Numbered from the stretch's first letter, positions 36,930-46,506 are shown. The stretch: DNA of 64,000 nucleotides from Bradyrhizobium sp. AZCC 1721 (GCF_036924715.1 NZ_JAZHSB010000001.1:5013001-5077000); one strand, 5' to 3'. Numbers and translations: made by a program. Notes: generated by a model not told the origin, from the letters alone.

Positions 36930-38750
36930 ATGACCGAACTTCCTACAGAAACTCCGAAGAAAATCACCGACGACCCATATGGCGCGGCGATCCTGATTCG
37001 GCGCCTCGTCGCTGAACAGGGGCTCGCCTACTGGCGGCGCTATCTGCTCGCCTTTTCGCTGATGGGATTAGCGGCGGTGACAACCGCGGGTTCCGCCTAT
37101 CTGCTCGGCGAGGTCATCAACAAGGCCTATGTCGACAAGGATGTGCGCGGCATTGCGCTCTTGTCGCTGGTCACCGTCGTCATCTTTACGATCAAGGGTG
37201 CGGCGACCTACGGACACACCGTGATCCTGTCACAGATCGGCAATGCGATCCTCGCGAATAACCAGCGCCGGCTGTTTGCCAAGCTGATGAGCGAAAACAT
37301 CGCGTTCTTCTCCGAGCGGCATTCATCGGAATTCCTGGCGCGGCTCACTGCTGGCGCCACCGCGGTGACGCAGGTGCTCAATCTCCTGATCAACGCCATC
37401 GGCCGCGATCTGCTGTCGCTGATCGCACTCGTCATCGTCATGGTGATGACCGATCCCCTGATGGCGCTGCTCGGTTTTGCGGTGGCGCCGCCAGCGATGA
37501 TCGTACTGCGCAAGCTGGTGAAGCGCATCAAGGGTCTTGCACACAACCAGTTCTCCGGCACCGCCGACATCATGGAGACGATGCAGGAATCGCTGCAGGG
37601 CATCCGCACCGTGAAAGCCTTTACGCTCGAACAGGCGATGCGCGAACGGATCGACGCCAGCATCGCCGCGGTCGAGCGCAACGCCAACAAGATGGCGCGC
37701 GTTTCCAACCGCTCCAGCCCATTGATGGAAACCCTCGGCGGCTTCGCGATCGCGGGCGGCCTGATGTATGGCGGCTATCGCGTGGTCGCGATGGGCGCTT
37801 CGCCCGGCCAGTTCTTTTCATTCCTGACCGCGTTCCTATTGGCCTATGAGCCGGCCAAGCGGCTGGCGCGGCTCAACATCGAGCTCAACAGCAACCTGAT
37901 CGGCGCGCGCAAGTTGCTCGAAATCGTCGACAGCCCACCGAGCGAGCCTGACGACAGTGACAAGCCGACGCTGAAACTCACTGACGCGCGGGTCGAGTTC
38001 CGCGACGTGACCTTCGGCTACCGGCCAGGCGAGCCGGTCCTCAATCGCATGAGCTTCGTCGCCGAGCCTGGCAAGACCACCGCGCTGGTCGGCCCGTCCG
38101 GCGGCGGCAAGTCAACGGTACTTGCGCTGCTGCTGCGGCTCTACGAGGTGAACCAAGGCGAAATCCTGGTCGACGGCCAGAACATTTCCGGCGTGTCGCG
38201 GCGCTCGCTGCGGCGGCAGACCGCCTATGTCGGGCAGGACGTCTATTTGTTCCGCGACACGATCGGCGCCAACATCGCCTTCGGCAAGGAAGGCGCCAGC
38301 CAGGACGAGATCGTGGCGGCCGCGAAGGCGGCCTGCGCGCACGATTTCATCATGGGCTTTCCACTCGGCTACAATACGCCGGTCGGCGAGCACGGCACGC
38401 AGCTATCCGGCGGCCAGCGCCAGCGCATCGCAGTGGCCCGGGCGCTGATCAAGAACGCGCCGATCATTCTGCTCGATGAGGCCACCGCGGCGCTCGATTC
38501 CGAATCCGAGAAAGCCGTGCAGGAGGCGATCGAGCATCTCTGCCGGAACCGCACCACCATCGTGATCGCCCACCGCCTGCACACCATCATGCATGCCGAT
38601 GCCATCCTGGTGGTCGAGGCCGGCGAGATCGTCGAGCGGGGCGAGCATGACGATTTGCTGCGCCGCGGCGGGCGCTATGCTTCCTTCTTCCGCCTGCAGC
38701 AGCGCGAAGCCGGTCCGGCCAGTCTGGCGCCGGTCAGCGCAACCGCGTAA
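36930..38750 (+). CDS. ABC exporter, fused permease-ATPase (MsbA-like)
   Basis: The 606-residue half-transporter has six N-terminal membrane helices (to about residue 320). A nucleotide-binding domain follows with Walker A GPSGGGKST, the Q-loop YVGQDVYLFRDT, signature LSGGQRQRIAVARAL, Walker B IILLDEATAALD and a His switch (IAHRLH). It would act as a homodimer in the inner membrane. Given its place beside LPS core genes it probably flips lipid A-core or another glycolipid, but the sequence alone allows multidrug export. A family A palindromic repeat follows the stop. Confidence 0.92.
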   Translation: MTELPTETPKKITDDPYGAAILIRRLVAEQGLAYWRRYLLAFSLMGLAAVTTAGSAYLLGEVINKAYVDKDVRGIALLSLVTVVIFTIKGAATYGHTVILSQIGNAILANNQRRLFAKLMSENIAFFSERHSSEFLARLTAGATAVTQVLNLLINAIGRDLLSLIALVIVMVMTDPLMALLGFAVAPPAMIVLRKLVKRIKGLAHNQFSGTADIMETMQESLQGIRTVKAFTLEQAMRERIDASIAAVERNANKMARVSNRSSPLMETLGGFAIAGGLMYGGYRVVAMGASPGQFFSFLTAFLLAYEPAKRLARLNIELNSNLIGARKLLEIVDSPPSEPDDSDKPTLKLTDARVEFRDVTFGYRPGEPVLNRMSFVAEPGKTTALVGPSGGGKSTVLALLLRLYEVNQGEILVDGQNISGVSRRSLRRQTAYVGQDVYLFRDTIGANIAFGKEGASQDEIVAAAKAACAHDFIMGFPLGYNTPVGEHGTQLSGGQRQRIAVARALIKNAPIILLDEATAALDSESEKAVQEAIEHLCRNRTTIVIAHRLHTIMHADAILVVEAGEIVERGEHDDLLRRGGRYASFFRLQQREAGPASLAPVSATA

Positions 38751-38756
38751 AAGCTA

Positions 38757-38806
38757 GAGCATGATCCGGAAAAGTGGGCACCGGTTTTCCGAAAAGATCA
38801 TGCCCA
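38757..38806. repeat. Intergenic imperfect palindrome, family A copy 2
   Basis: GAGCATGATCCGGAAAA, a GTGGGCACCGG centre, and TTTTCCGAAAAGATCATGC are mutually complementary at both ends. It matches the copy at 14694-14744. It lies in the 99-bp gap between the exporter and FAH-family genes, close behind the stop. Confidence 0.8.
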
Positions 38807-38849
38807 ACTAGAAGACTCCGGAATTCCACCGTAACCCGAGACCCTTTTC

Positions 38850-39551
38850 ATGACCGCAGCCTCCTACGTCATATCAGCAGCCCCGCAGCCCACGCTTCCC
38901 GTCGTCGGCGAGACCGGCTCCTATCCGGTTCGCCGCATCTGGTGCGTCGGGCGCAACTATCTCGAGCACATCAGAGAGATGGGCAATGACGAGCGTGCGC
39001 CGCCGTTCTTCTTCGCCAAGCACGCCGACATGCTGGTGCCCGACGGCGCCACGATTCCCTATCCGCCGCTGACCAAGGACCTGCATCACGAAGTCGAACT
39101 GATCGTCGCGATGAAGAGCGGCGGCCTCAACATCCCGGCCGACAAGGCGCTCGATCATGTCTACGGCTACGCCGTCGGTATCGACCTAACCCGCCGCGAC
39201 CTGCAGATCGCCTCGCGCAAGAAGGAGCGGCCGTGGGAAGTCGGAAAGTCCTTCGACTATTCCGCGCCCTGCTCCGCTATCCAGCCCGCATCCAAGATCG
39301 GCCATCCTGCCAAGGGCAAGATCTGGCTGACGGTCAACGGCAAGGAAACGCAGAAGGGCGACCTCACCGAACTGATCTGGAGCGTACCCGAAATCATCTG
39401 GCAGCTCTCGCAGCAGGTGAAACTCGCCGCCGGCGACATTATCATGACCGGCACGCCGGCCGGAGTCTCGCAGCTCAATCCCGGCGACAAGATCGAGTGC
39501 GGCGTCGACGGCGTCGGCACGCTGAAGGTGAATATAGGCAAGCCGGAATAG
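38850..39551 (+). CDS. Fumarylacetoacetate hydrolase family protein
   Basis: The 233-residue product covers the FAH C-terminal fold. It has CVGRNYLEH, the metal-binding HHEVELIV (E-x-E type) and GYAVGIDLTRRDLQ, ending with the MTGTPAGVSQL active-site motif. These enzymes hydrolyse or isomerise 2,4-dioxo acids such as fumarylpyruvate; length and motif order resemble fumarylpyruvate hydrolases. No aromatic pathway gene is adjacent. A clear terminator follows. Confidence 0.88.
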   Translation: MTAASYVISAAPQPTLPVVGETGSYPVRRIWCVGRNYLEHIREMGNDERAPPFFFAKHADMLVPDGATIPYPPLTKDLHHEVELIVAMKSGGLNIPADKALDHVYGYAVGIDLTRRDLQIASRKKERPWEVGKSFDYSAPCSAIQPASKIGHPAKGKIWLTVNGKETQKGDLTELIWSVPEIIWQLSQQVKLAAGDIIMTGTPAGVSQLNPGDKIECGVDGVGTLKVNIGKPE

Positions 39552-39574
39552 GCCGACGGTACTTTCGACATCAA

Positions 39575-39604
39575 GAAGCCCCGGATACATCCGGGGCTTT
39601 TTAT
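39575..39604 (+). terminator. Rho-independent terminator after the FAH-family gene
   Basis: AAGCCCCGGA and TCCGGGGCTT form a 10-bp stem with a 4-base loop (TACA), followed by a run of T (39598-39602). It lies 25 bp after the stop at 39551 and also separates this gene from the convergent fcl copy. Confidence 0.88.
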
Positions 39605-39615
39605 TGCAGGAAGGC

Positions 39616-40572
39616 CTATTTCTGCGTCACTGCGTGCTCGCTGAGATAGGCCTGATAGGCAAGCCGGATGCCGTCCTCGAGCTTCGTGCTGGCGCGCCAG
39701 CCGAGTTTTGCCAGGCGGCTGACGTCGAGCAGCTTGCGCGGGGTGCCGTCCGGGCGCGAGGCATCAAAACCGATCGCCCCGGTATAGCCGACGGTCGAAG
39801 CGACCACGCGGGCGAATTCGGCGATCGTGATGTCCTCGCCGGTGCCGATATTGACCAGCTCGCGATCCGAATAGGTCTTCATCAGGTGGATGCAGGCATC
39901 CGCCAGATCGTCGACATAGAGGAATTCGCGCCGCGGCGTCCCGGTGCCCCAGACCACGACTTCGTCAGCGCCGGCAACCTTGGCTTCGTGGAAGCGGCGG
40001 ATCAGGGCGGCGACGACATGGCTGTATTCGGGATGATAATTGTCGCCGCGCCCATAAAGGTTGGTCGGCATCACGTTGATGAAGTCGGCGCCGTACTGGC
40101 TGCGATAGGCCTCCACCATCTTGATCCCGGCGATCTTGGCAATCGCATAGGGCTCGTTGGTCGGCTCCAGCGGCCCCGTCAGCATCGAATCCTCGCGCAG
40201 CGGCTGCGGCGCCAGCTTGGGGTAGATGCAGGAGGAGCCGAGGAACATCAGCTTCTCGGCGCCATGGACATGCGCGGCATGGATCACGTTCGAAGCAATC
40301 GCCAGATTGTCGTAGAGGAATTCGGCGCGCAGCGTGTTGTTGGCGACGATGCCGCCGACCTTGGCGGCCGCCAGAAACACCACCTGGGGCCGGTTGGCGG
40401 CAAACCACGCATTGACCGCGGCCTGATTGCGCAGATCGACCTCATTGCGCGGCGTCGTCAGCAGTTCGACGTCTTCCCGCGCCAGCCGGCGCACCAGCGC
40501 GGCGCCGACCATGCCGCGGTGGCCGGCGACATAGACGGTCTTGCCCTTCAGCTCAAACGGCAGGCTTGCCAT
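39616..40572 (-). CDS. fcl: GDP-L-fucose synthase, copy 1
   Basis: The 318-residue SDR enzyme has [10 protein letters not shown] at the NADP site, GSSCIYP, and YAIAKIAG with the Tyr-Lys pair. It performs the 3,5-epimerisation and 4-reduction of GDP-4-keto-6-deoxy-mannose to GDP-L-fucose. Its ATG at 40572 follows GGGAGG and overlaps the gmd stop by 20 bp, so translation is coupled. The upstream frame is open through gmd, but this is not a fusion. Copy 2 is at 56440. The two agree nearly throughout but differ near the C-terminus, where this copy ends SEHAVTQK. Confidence 0.94.
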   Translation of the reverse strand: MASLPFELKGKTVYVAGHRGMVGAALVRRLAREDVELLTTPRNEVDLRNQAAVNAWFAANRPQVVFLAAAKVGGIVANNTLRAEFLYDNLAIASNVIHAAHVHGAEKLMFLGSSCIYPKLAPQPLREDSMLTGPLEPTNEPYAIAKIAGIKMVEAYRSQYGADFINVMPTNLYGRGDNYHPEYSHVVAALIRRFHEAKVAGADEVVVWGTGTPRREFLYVDDLADACIHLMKTYSDRELVNIGTGEDITIAEFARVVASTVGYTGAIGFDASRPDGTPRKLLDVSRLAKLGWRASTKLEDGIRLAYQAYLSEHAVTQK

Positions 40573-41608
40573 TGGCGACCTCCCGCCGCGCGTCTGCGAG
40601 ATCGTTCGCGACCATCTCCTTGACCATCTGGGCGAACGACGTCTTGGGCTTCCAGCCGAGTTTCTCGCGCGCCTTGCTGGCATCGCCGACCAGAAGATCG
40701 ACTTCGGTCGGCCGGAAATAGACCGGATCGATGCGGACCACGGTCTTGCCGGATTTGGTGTCGACGCCGGCCTCGTCGACGCCCTGGCCGCGCCACTCGA
40801 TGCGGCGGCCGACCTCGGCGAACGCCAGTTCGACGAATTCACGCACCGAACGGGTCTCGCCGGTCGCCAGCACGAAATCGTCGGGCGCATCCGCCTGCAG
40901 GATCTTGTGCATGCCCTCGATATAGTCCCGTGCATGGCCCCAGTCGCGCTTGGCCTCGAGGTTGCCGAGATAGAGCGCCTCGTCGAGGCCGGCCTCGATG
41001 CGGGCGACGCTGCGGGTGATCTTGCGGGTGACGAACGTCTCGCCGCGGATCGGGCTCTCGTGGTTGAACAGGATGCCGTTCGAGGCAAACATGCCGTAGG
41101 CCTCGCGGTAATTGACCGTGATCCAGTAGCCGTACAGCTTGGCGACGCCGTAAGGCGAGCGCGGGTAGAACGGCGTGGTCTCCTTCTGCGGCACCTCCTG
41201 GACCAGGCCGTAGAGCTCCGAGGTCGAGGCCTGATAGAACCGCGTCTCCTTCTCCATGCCGAGGATGCGGATCGCCTCCAGCAGCCGCAGCACGCCGATG
41301 GCGTCGGCGTTGGCGGTGTATTCCGGGCTTTCGAAGCTGACGCCGACATGGCTCTGGGCGGCGAGGTTGTAGATCTCGGTCGGCCTGATCTGCTGCATCA
41401 GCCGGATCAGGTTGGTGGAGTCGGTCATGTCGCCGTAGTGCAGCAGGAACGGCACCTTGCGGGAATGCGGGTCCTGGTAGAGGTGGTCGATCCGCGCGGT
41501 GTTGAACGAGGACGACCGCCGCTTGATGCCGTGGACCTCATAGCCGAGGCCGAGCAGATATTCGGCCAAGTAGGCACCGTCCTGACCGGTGACGCCGGTG
41601 ATCAGCGC
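39670..41608 (-). repeat. Inverted repeat arm 1 (gmd-fcl)
   Basis: This segment is the reverse complement of 55404-57346 over about 1.9 kb. In the gmd part I saw only four base differences, all synonymous; the differences become denser towards the end of fcl. The arms face each other in opposite orientation about 13.8 kb apart. Confidence 0.88.
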
Positions 41609-41638
41609 CACGCGCCGCTTTAAATCCTGAGCCGCCAT
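40553..41638 (-). CDS. gmd: GDP-mannose 4,6-dehydratase, copy 1
   Basis: The 361-residue enzyme has [16 protein letters not shown] at the NADP site, the STSELYG block and the [10 protein letters not shown] Tyr-Lys pair. It converts GDP-mannose to GDP-4-keto-6-deoxy-D-mannose, the first step towards GDP-L-fucose. GGAGAAGAT precedes the ATG at 41638. From residue 7 onwards the protein is identical to copy 2 (55380); only the N-terminal residues differ. GDP-mannose would come from ManC at 21.8 kb. Confidence 0.95.
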   Translation of the reverse strand: MAAQDLKRRVALITGVTGQDGAYLAEYLLGLGYEVHGIKRRSSSFNTARIDHLYQDPHSRKVPFLLHYGDMTDSTNLIRLMQQIRPTEIYNLAAQSHVGVSFESPEYTANADAIGVLRLLEAIRILGMEKETRFYQASTSELYGLVQEVPQKETTPFYPRSPYGVAKLYGYWITVNYREAYGMFASNGILFNHESPIRGETFVTRKITRSVARIEAGLDEALYLGNLEAKRDWGHARDYIEGMHKILQADAPDDFVLATGETRSVREFVELAFAEVGRRIEWRGQGVDEAGVDTKSGKTVVRIDPVYFRPTEVDLLVGDASKAREKLGWKPKTSFAQMVKEMVANDLADARREVANGKPAV

Positions 41639-41730
41639 ATCTTCTCCAAACCCGTCCGTCGCGCAGGCCATAGCACTCGACCTGCGTCAAGTCTATCGCC
41701 AAAGCCGTTTGAAATCAGGCTCTTAGGCAC

Positions 41731-42405
41731 CTAATCGCCATGATGGCGCAAGCGTTCGAGTTCGATGATGGTGACGCCGCCATATTCGAGCCGCAGCAAG
41801 CCCTCCTTCTCGAGCCGCTTCAGGCACTGGTTGGCGTTTTGCCGCGAAATACCGGAGAGCGCTCCGATTTCCTCCTGCGTGATCTCCAGGTGGCGCGTCA
41901 TGTCCGGATAGAGAATCGGGTTGAACAGCGAGGCGATGGAACGTGCGACGCGGCTGGTTGCATCGAGCGTGCGGCCATGTTCCACCGCTCCGATGAACTG
42001 GCCGAGCCGCTCGTTGAGCTGTCGGACCAGAAAGCGGTTGAACGCGACGCTGTTCTCGAACAGCCAGAAGAAGGTGCTGCGGTCCATCAGCGCCAGCCTG
42101 GTGTCGCGCAATGCCACCACGTCGTAACGGCGCGGCTCGCCCTTCAGCACCGAGCCTTCGCCGAACCAGGCACCGGCCGTGAGGCCTGCGAAGGTCGCGG
42201 CCTTGCCCCCGCTCGACACGGTACTCATCCGGGCAAGACCTGTGACGATGCCGGTCCAGTAGTCGAAGGGATCGCCGCGCATGAAGATATGCTCGTTGGC
42301 GCGATAGGATTTCTCGACGATGCCGGCACGGGCGACCTCGATTTCCCGCTCGTTCAGTTCACGCGACCAGGCCGCGATGCGTTTGAGGTTATCCGCAGCA
42401 ATCAT
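41731..42405 (-). CDS. Crp/Fnr family transcriptional regulator
   Basis: The 224-residue product has an N-terminal cyclic-nucleotide-binding-type beta-roll (GDPFDYWTGIVTG, AWFGEGSVL) and a C-terminal winged helix. The recognition region is ALSGISRQNANQCLKRLEKEG. No FNR-type Cys cluster is seen, and the CRP cAMP-binding Arg-Ser pair is not evident, so the effector is unknown. ATG 42405 is used; the frame continues to a TTG at 42447. It is divergent from the Liv operon, with TTG-N5-CAA palindromes between them, so local control of the transporter is plausible. Confidence 0.85.
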   Translation of the reverse strand: MIAADNLKRIAAWSRELNEREIEVARAGIVEKSYRANEHIFMRGDPFDYWTGIVTGLARMSTVSSGGKAATFAGLTAGAWFGEGSVLKGEPRRYDVVALRDTRLALMDRSTFFWLFENSVAFNRFLVRQLNERLGQFIGAVEHGRTLDATSRVARSIASLFNPILYPDMTRHLEITQEEIGALSGISRQNANQCLKRLEKEGLLRLEYGGVTIIELERLRHHGD

Positions 42406-42708
42406 GATCGCATCGACCGTCGCGCCCCTATGCTTGTTGCACTGCAACAGAAGTGTTGCCTGGCAAAATTTCCCGACGAATTGTCAGGCAAAAGACATTT
42501 CAAACTATCGCATTGCCCTAAGGAGGGCCACCTTGGCGGGTGTGCCCCTGGCACCACCGGTTGGGGTGCGGCGTTACCACGCGTGAGGCCGGCCGTGATC
42601 GGCATCGTTGGTCGGATGGCCGGAAGGTCACTCCCGGATGTAAGATTGCGGGTGTAGTTGCGAACGATAGATAAAGAGCGCGGCAAGCGCCTTATCTGGA
42701 GGGAATGA
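42406..42708. other. Divergent intergenic region between Crp/Fnr and Liv genes
   Basis: These 303 bp hold three similar palindromes near the regulator (42437-42491) and a short TTG frame with a perfect AGGAGG upstream (42533-42586). Before the livG-like start there is a GGAGGG ribosome site. No protein gene of normal size is seen. Confidence 0.6.
42437..42491. promoter_or_regulatory. Three TTG-N5-CAA palindromes, possible Crp/Fnr-type operators
   Basis: The three 11-bp sequences are TTGCACTGCAA (42437-42447), TTGCCTGGCAA (42456-42466) and TTGTCAGGCAA (42481-42491). Each is an inverted repeat around a central base or nearly so. They lie 32-86 bp upstream of the Crp/Fnr gene start, in the region that must also drive the Liv operon. 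The spacing is shorter than the TTGAT-N4-ATCAA FNR box. Confidence 0.4.
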
Positions 42709-43530
42709 GTGGCTCATACGTTGGAAGTGCGCGGCGTGTCGCTGCGCTTCGGTGGCGTCCGTGCACTGACCGAGGTCTCGTTCGGCGTGAACGAGGGCGA
42801 ATTGTTCTCGATCATCGGCCCGAACGGCGCCGGCAAGACCTCCATCGTCAATTGCATTTCCGGCCGCTACAAGCCGACCGAAGGCCGGCTATTCTACCGC
42901 GGCAAGGATATCACCGGCCTCAATCCGAACGCGCGGCCACAGCTCGGCATCGGCCGCACTTTCCAGAACCTGGCGCTGTTCCACCACATGAGCGTGCTCG
43001 ACAACATCATGGTCGGGCGGCACCACCTCTTGAAGAACAATTTTATCACGGGCTCGCTCTACTGGCTGACCGGCGCGCGGCGCGAGGAACTCGAGCACCG
43101 CCGCAAGGTGGAGGAGATCATCGATTTCCTTGACCTGCAGTCGGTGCGCAAGGCGACCGCCGGCACCCTGCCCTACGGCCTGCGCAAGCGCGTCGAGCTG
43201 GCCCGCGCGATGGCGCTGGAGCCGCAATTGATCCTGCTCGACGAGCCGATGGCCGGCATGAACTTCGAGGAAAAGGAGGACATGGCGCGCTACATCGTCG
43301 ATCTCAACGAAGAGTTCGGCATGACCGTGATGATGATCGAGCACGACATGGGCGTGGTGATGGATATCTCCCACCGAGTCATGGTGCTGGATTTCGGCCG
43401 CAAGATCGCCGAAGGCGATCCCGCCTCTGTCCTCGCTGATCCGCATGTGAAACGTGCCTATCTCGGCGAAGAGGATGAGGTCCTCGTCGACCCCGACGAC
43501 ACGCCGGCGCCTCGGGAGAGCGTGGCATGA
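42709..43530 (+). CDS. Branched-chain amino-acid-type ABC transporter ATPase (LivG-like)
   Basis: The 273-residue ATPase has Walker A GPNGAGKTS, the LivG-type insertion (LNPNARPQLGIGRTFQN), the signature region LPYGLRKRVELARAM and Walker B LILLDEPMAGMN. GGAGGGAATGA precedes the GTG start. It is the first gene of the operon, and its end overlaps the ligase start by 4 bp. It energises uptake by the permease pair encoded downstream, on the inner face of the membrane. Confidence 0.92.
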   Translation: MAHTLEVRGVSLRFGGVRALTEVSFGVNEGELFSIIGPNGAGKTSIVNCISGRYKPTEGRLFYRGKDITGLNPNARPQLGIGRTFQNLALFHHMSVLDNIMVGRHHLLKNNFITGSLYWLTGARREELEHRRKVEEIIDFLDLQSVRKATAGTLPYGLRKRVELARAMALEPQLILLDEPMAGMNFEEKEDMARYIVDLNEEFGMTVMMIEHDMGVVMDISHRVMVLDFGRKIAEGDPASVLADPHVKRAYLGEEDEVLVDPDDTPAPRESVA

Positions 43531-45458
43531 TGGATTACGCCGGGCGCGCCGCCCTAGCCGATACCTTTCCAAAGCTGCTGCGCCTCAACGCGAGGGAGCA
43601 CGGCGGCGAGATTGCGCTGCGCGAAAAGGATCTCGGGCTGTGGCGCATCTTCACCTGGGGCGATTACCAGACCCGCGTGCACGATTTCGCGCTCGGCTTG
43701 GTCGAACTGGGTCTTGGGCGCGGCGACGTCATCGGCATCATCGGCGACAATCGTCCGGACTGGGTGGCCGCTGAAATCGCAACCCATGCCATCGGCGCCA
43801 TGAGCCTGGGTCTTTATCGCGACGTGCTGGACGAGGAAGCGGCCTATCTGCTCAGCTACGGCGAGGCGAAACTGGTGTTCGCCGAGGACGAGGAGCAGGT
43901 CGACAAGCTGCTGGCGCTCGCCGATCGCGCGCCCAACCTCAAGCACATCGTCTATTCCGATCCACGCGGCATGCGGAAATACGACGATCCGCGCCTGATG
44001 GAAGCCGGGAAGCTGGCCACGATGGGGCGCGACCGCGCCGCGCGCGAGCCCGGGCTCTACGACCGGCTGGTGGATGCGACGCGCGGCGAAGACGTCGCGA
44101 TCCTCTGCACCACCTCAGGCACCACGGCCAATCCCAAGCTGGCGATGCTGGCGGCTGGCCGCGTCCTGAAACACTGCGCGACGTATTTGGCCTTCGATCC
44201 GAAGGGGCCGGACGACGAATACGTCTCAGTGCTGCCGCTGCCCTGGATCATGGAACAGGTCTACGCGCTCGGCAAAGGGCTGCTGTGCCGGATGAAGGTC
44301 AACTTCGTCGAAGAGCCCGAGACCATGATGCACGATTTCCGCGAGATCGCGCCGACTTTCGTGCTGTTCGCACCGCGGCTCTGGGAATCGATTGCCGCCG
44401 ATGTCCGCGCCGGCGTGATGGATTCCTCGCCGTTGAAGCAAAAGCTGTTCGACATCGGAATGAAGACAGGGCTCTCGGCGCTCGCGCAGGGCAAGCATTC
44501 GATGTTCGCCGATCAGCTCCTGTTCCGCGCGCTGCGCGACCGCCTGGGCTTCACGCGGCTGCGCTCGGCGGCAACCGGCGGCGCCGCGCTCGGGCCCGAC
44601 ACCTTCAAGTTCTTCCAGGCCATGGGCGTGCCGCTGCGCACGCTCTATGGCCAGACCGAATTGCTGGGCGCCTACACGCTGCATCCGGCCGGCAAGGTCG
44701 ATCCGGATACGACCGGCGTGCCAATGGCCGCAGACATCGAGATCCGCGTCGACAACCCCGACGTCAACGGCGTCGGCGAGATCGTCGTGCGCCACCCCAA
44801 TATGTTCCTCGGCTACTACAAGAATCCGGAAGCCTCGGCCGCCGACATCAAGGACGGCTGGATGCATTCTGGTGACGCCGGCTATTTCAACAATGATGGC
44901 CAACTCGTCGTCATCGACCGCATCAAGGATCTCGCCGAGACCGCGCGCGGTGAGCGCTTCTCGCCGCAATATCTGGAAAACAAGCTAAAATTCTCGCCCT
45001 ACATCGCCGAGACAGTGGTGCTCGGCGCCGGCCGCGACGCGCTGGCGGCGATGATCTGTATTCGTTATTCGATCATCTCGAAATGGGCGGAGAAGAACCG
45101 CATCTCGTTCACGACCTATACCGACCTCTCCTCGCGCCCCGAGGTTTATGCGCTGTTGCGCAAGGAGGTGGAAGGCGTCAACGCCACGCTGCCGCCGGCG
45201 CAGCGTATTTCCCGCTTCCTGTTGCTCTACAAGGAGCTCGACGCCGACGACGGCGAATTGACCCGTACCCGCAAGGTCCGCCGCAGCGTCATCAACGAGA
45301 AATACGCCGATATCATCGACGCGATCTACGCCGGCAAGAGCGACATTCCCGTCGATACCGTGATCCGCTTCCAGGACGGCACCACCCAGCGCATCCGCAC
45401 CACGCTGCGGGTCGTCGATCTCGGCGGGCCTGCGCCGCTGGCGGAGGCCGCGGAATGA
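43527..45458 (+). CDS. Long-chain-type acyl-CoA synthetase (AMP-forming) embedded in the Liv operon
   Basis: The 643-residue ANL-family enzyme has the AMP-binding P-loop CTTSGTTANPK, YGQTELLGAY, and the HSGDAGYFNNDGQLVVIDRIKD hinge region. It activates a carboxylic acid with ATP and CoA. Its start overlaps the LivG-like gene by 4 bp, so it is tied to transport. A long-chain or aromatic acid taken up by the same ABC system is the likely substrate; which one cannot be read from sequence. A palindromic repeat separates it from the permease gene. Confidence 0.9.
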   Translation: MMDYAGRAALADTFPKLLRLNAREHGGEIALREKDLGLWRIFTWGDYQTRVHDFALGLVELGLGRGDVIGIIGDNRPDWVAAEIATHAIGAMSLGLYRDVLDEEAAYLLSYGEAKLVFAEDEEQVDKLLALADRAPNLKHIVYSDPRGMRKYDDPRLMEAGKLATMGRDRAAREPGLYDRLVDATRGEDVAILCTTSGTTANPKLAMLAAGRVLKHCATYLAFDPKGPDDEYVSVLPLPWIMEQVYALGKGLLCRMKVNFVEEPETMMHDFREIAPTFVLFAPRLWESIAADVRAGVMDSSPLKQKLFDIGMKTGLSALAQGKHSMFADQLLFRALRDRLGFTRLRSAATGGAALGPDTFKFFQAMGVPLRTLYGQTELLGAYTLHPAGKVDPDTTGVPMAADIEIRVDNPDVNGVGEIVVRHPNMFLGYYKNPEASAADIKDGWMHSGDAGYFNNDGQLVVIDRIKDLAETARGERFSPQYLENKLKFSPYIAETVVLGAGRDALAAMICIRYSIISKWAEKNRISFTTYTDLSSRPEVYALLRKEVEGVNATLPPAQRISRFLLLYKELDADDGELTRTRKVRRSVINEKYADIIDAIYAGKSDIPVDTVIRFQDGTTQRIRTTLRVVDLGGPAPLAEAAE

Positions 45459-45493
45459 AGCTGACGTTTGCCGGTGGCGCCGCAAAACTGATC

Positions 45494-45582
45494 GTCATGC
45501 GCGGGCTTGACCCGCGCATCCATCCTCTTCGGAAAAAGTGCTTCTTCAGGCGATGGATCGCCGGGTCAAGCCCGGCGATGAC
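45494..45582. repeat. Long intergenic palindrome, family B
   Basis: GTCATGCGCGGGCTTGACCC...CATCCATC at the left is the near reverse complement of GATGGATCGCCGGGTCAAGC...GATGAC at the right, each half holding a smaller hairpin. It lies inside the Liv operon between the ligase and permease genes. Similar elements are common in Bradyrhizobium intergenic DNA. Confidence 0.8.
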
Positions 45583-45606
45583 AGCTTGCACGTCTGGTGA
45601 CTTCGC

Positions 45607-46500
45607 ATGAACACCCAGCTTCTGATCCAGCTTCTCGTCAACGGCCTCGTGGTCGGCACGCTCTATGGCGTGGTCGCGATGTCGTTCGTGCTGATCTACA
45701 AGGCGACGCAGGTTGTGAACTTCGCGCAGGGCGAGCTGCTGCTGGTGGGCGCCTGGGTGTGCTGGTGGCTGCTGACCAAATATCAGGTGCCGTTCTACCT
45801 GGGCATGCCGATCACGCTGGTGTTCATGTTCCTGTTCGGCATCGCGATCCAGATCGTCATCCTGCGCCCCATGATCGGCGAGCCGATCATTTCCGTGATC
45901 ATGGTGACGATCGCGCTCTCGACCGTGTTTTCGGCACTGATGAAATGGATGTTCGGCGTCAATCTGCAGCCGTTTCCGCGCATCTTCGAGACCCAGAACG
46001 TCAACATCCTCGGACTGCAGGTGCAAACCGTCTATCTGATGAGCCTTGCAGTCTCGGTGGCAATGATGGTGGGCATGGCGTGGTTCTTCCGTCTCTCCAA
46101 ATATGGTCTGGCGATGCGCGCCACCGCGTTCAACCAGCAGGTGGCGCAGTCGCTCGGCATTTCCGTCAAAAGCGTATTCGCGATGGCCTGGGCGATCTCG
46201 GCGACCGTCTCCGCCGTCGCAGGCGTGGTGGTGGCCGTCGTCAATGGCGTCTCGGCAGGCCTCTCCGCCTATGGCGTCAAGGTGTTTCCGGCGGCGATCC
46301 TCGGCGGCCTCGACAGCGTTGGCGGCGCCGTGCTCGGCGGCATCATCATCGGTCTGCTGGAGAACGTCGCGCACTTTCTCGACAGCGAATATCTGCACTG
46401 GGGCAATCTCTACGAGATCGCGCCGTTCTATGCGCTCATCATCATCCTCATGATCAAGCCGTACGGCCTGTTCGGCACCAAAGACATCGAGCGGGTGTAA
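45607..46500 (+). CDS. Branched-chain amino-acid-type ABC permease (LivH-like)
   Basis: The 297-residue membrane protein has about eight helices. It contains the N-terminal NGLVVGTLYGVVAMSFVLIYK signature region and the FNQQVAQSLGI cytoplasmic loop, which contacts the ATPase. With the LivM-like protein it forms the membrane channel. It starts at ATG 45607, 148 bp after the ligase gene and beyond the repeat. Confidence 0.92.
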   Translation: MNTQLLIQLLVNGLVVGTLYGVVAMSFVLIYKATQVVNFAQGELLLVGAWVCWWLLTKYQVPFYLGMPITLVFMFLFGIAIQIVILRPMIGEPIISVIMVTIALSTVFSALMKWMFGVNLQPFPRIFETQNVNILGLQVQTVYLMSLAVSVAMMVGMAWFFRLSKYGLAMRATAFNQQVAQSLGISVKSVFAMAWAISATVSAVAGVVVAVVNGVSAGLSAYGVKVFPAAILGGLDSVGGAVLGGIIIGLLENVAHFLDSEYLHWGNLYEIAPFYALIIILMIKPYGLFGTKDIERV

Positions 46501-46506
46501 ATCATT

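Noticed and set aside
39616-41349. A 577-codon frame seeming to fuse fcl with sequence upstream
   Set aside because: The upstream part is the wrong frame of gmd; fcl has its own ATG at 40572 with a strong ribosome site. The same applies to copy 2.
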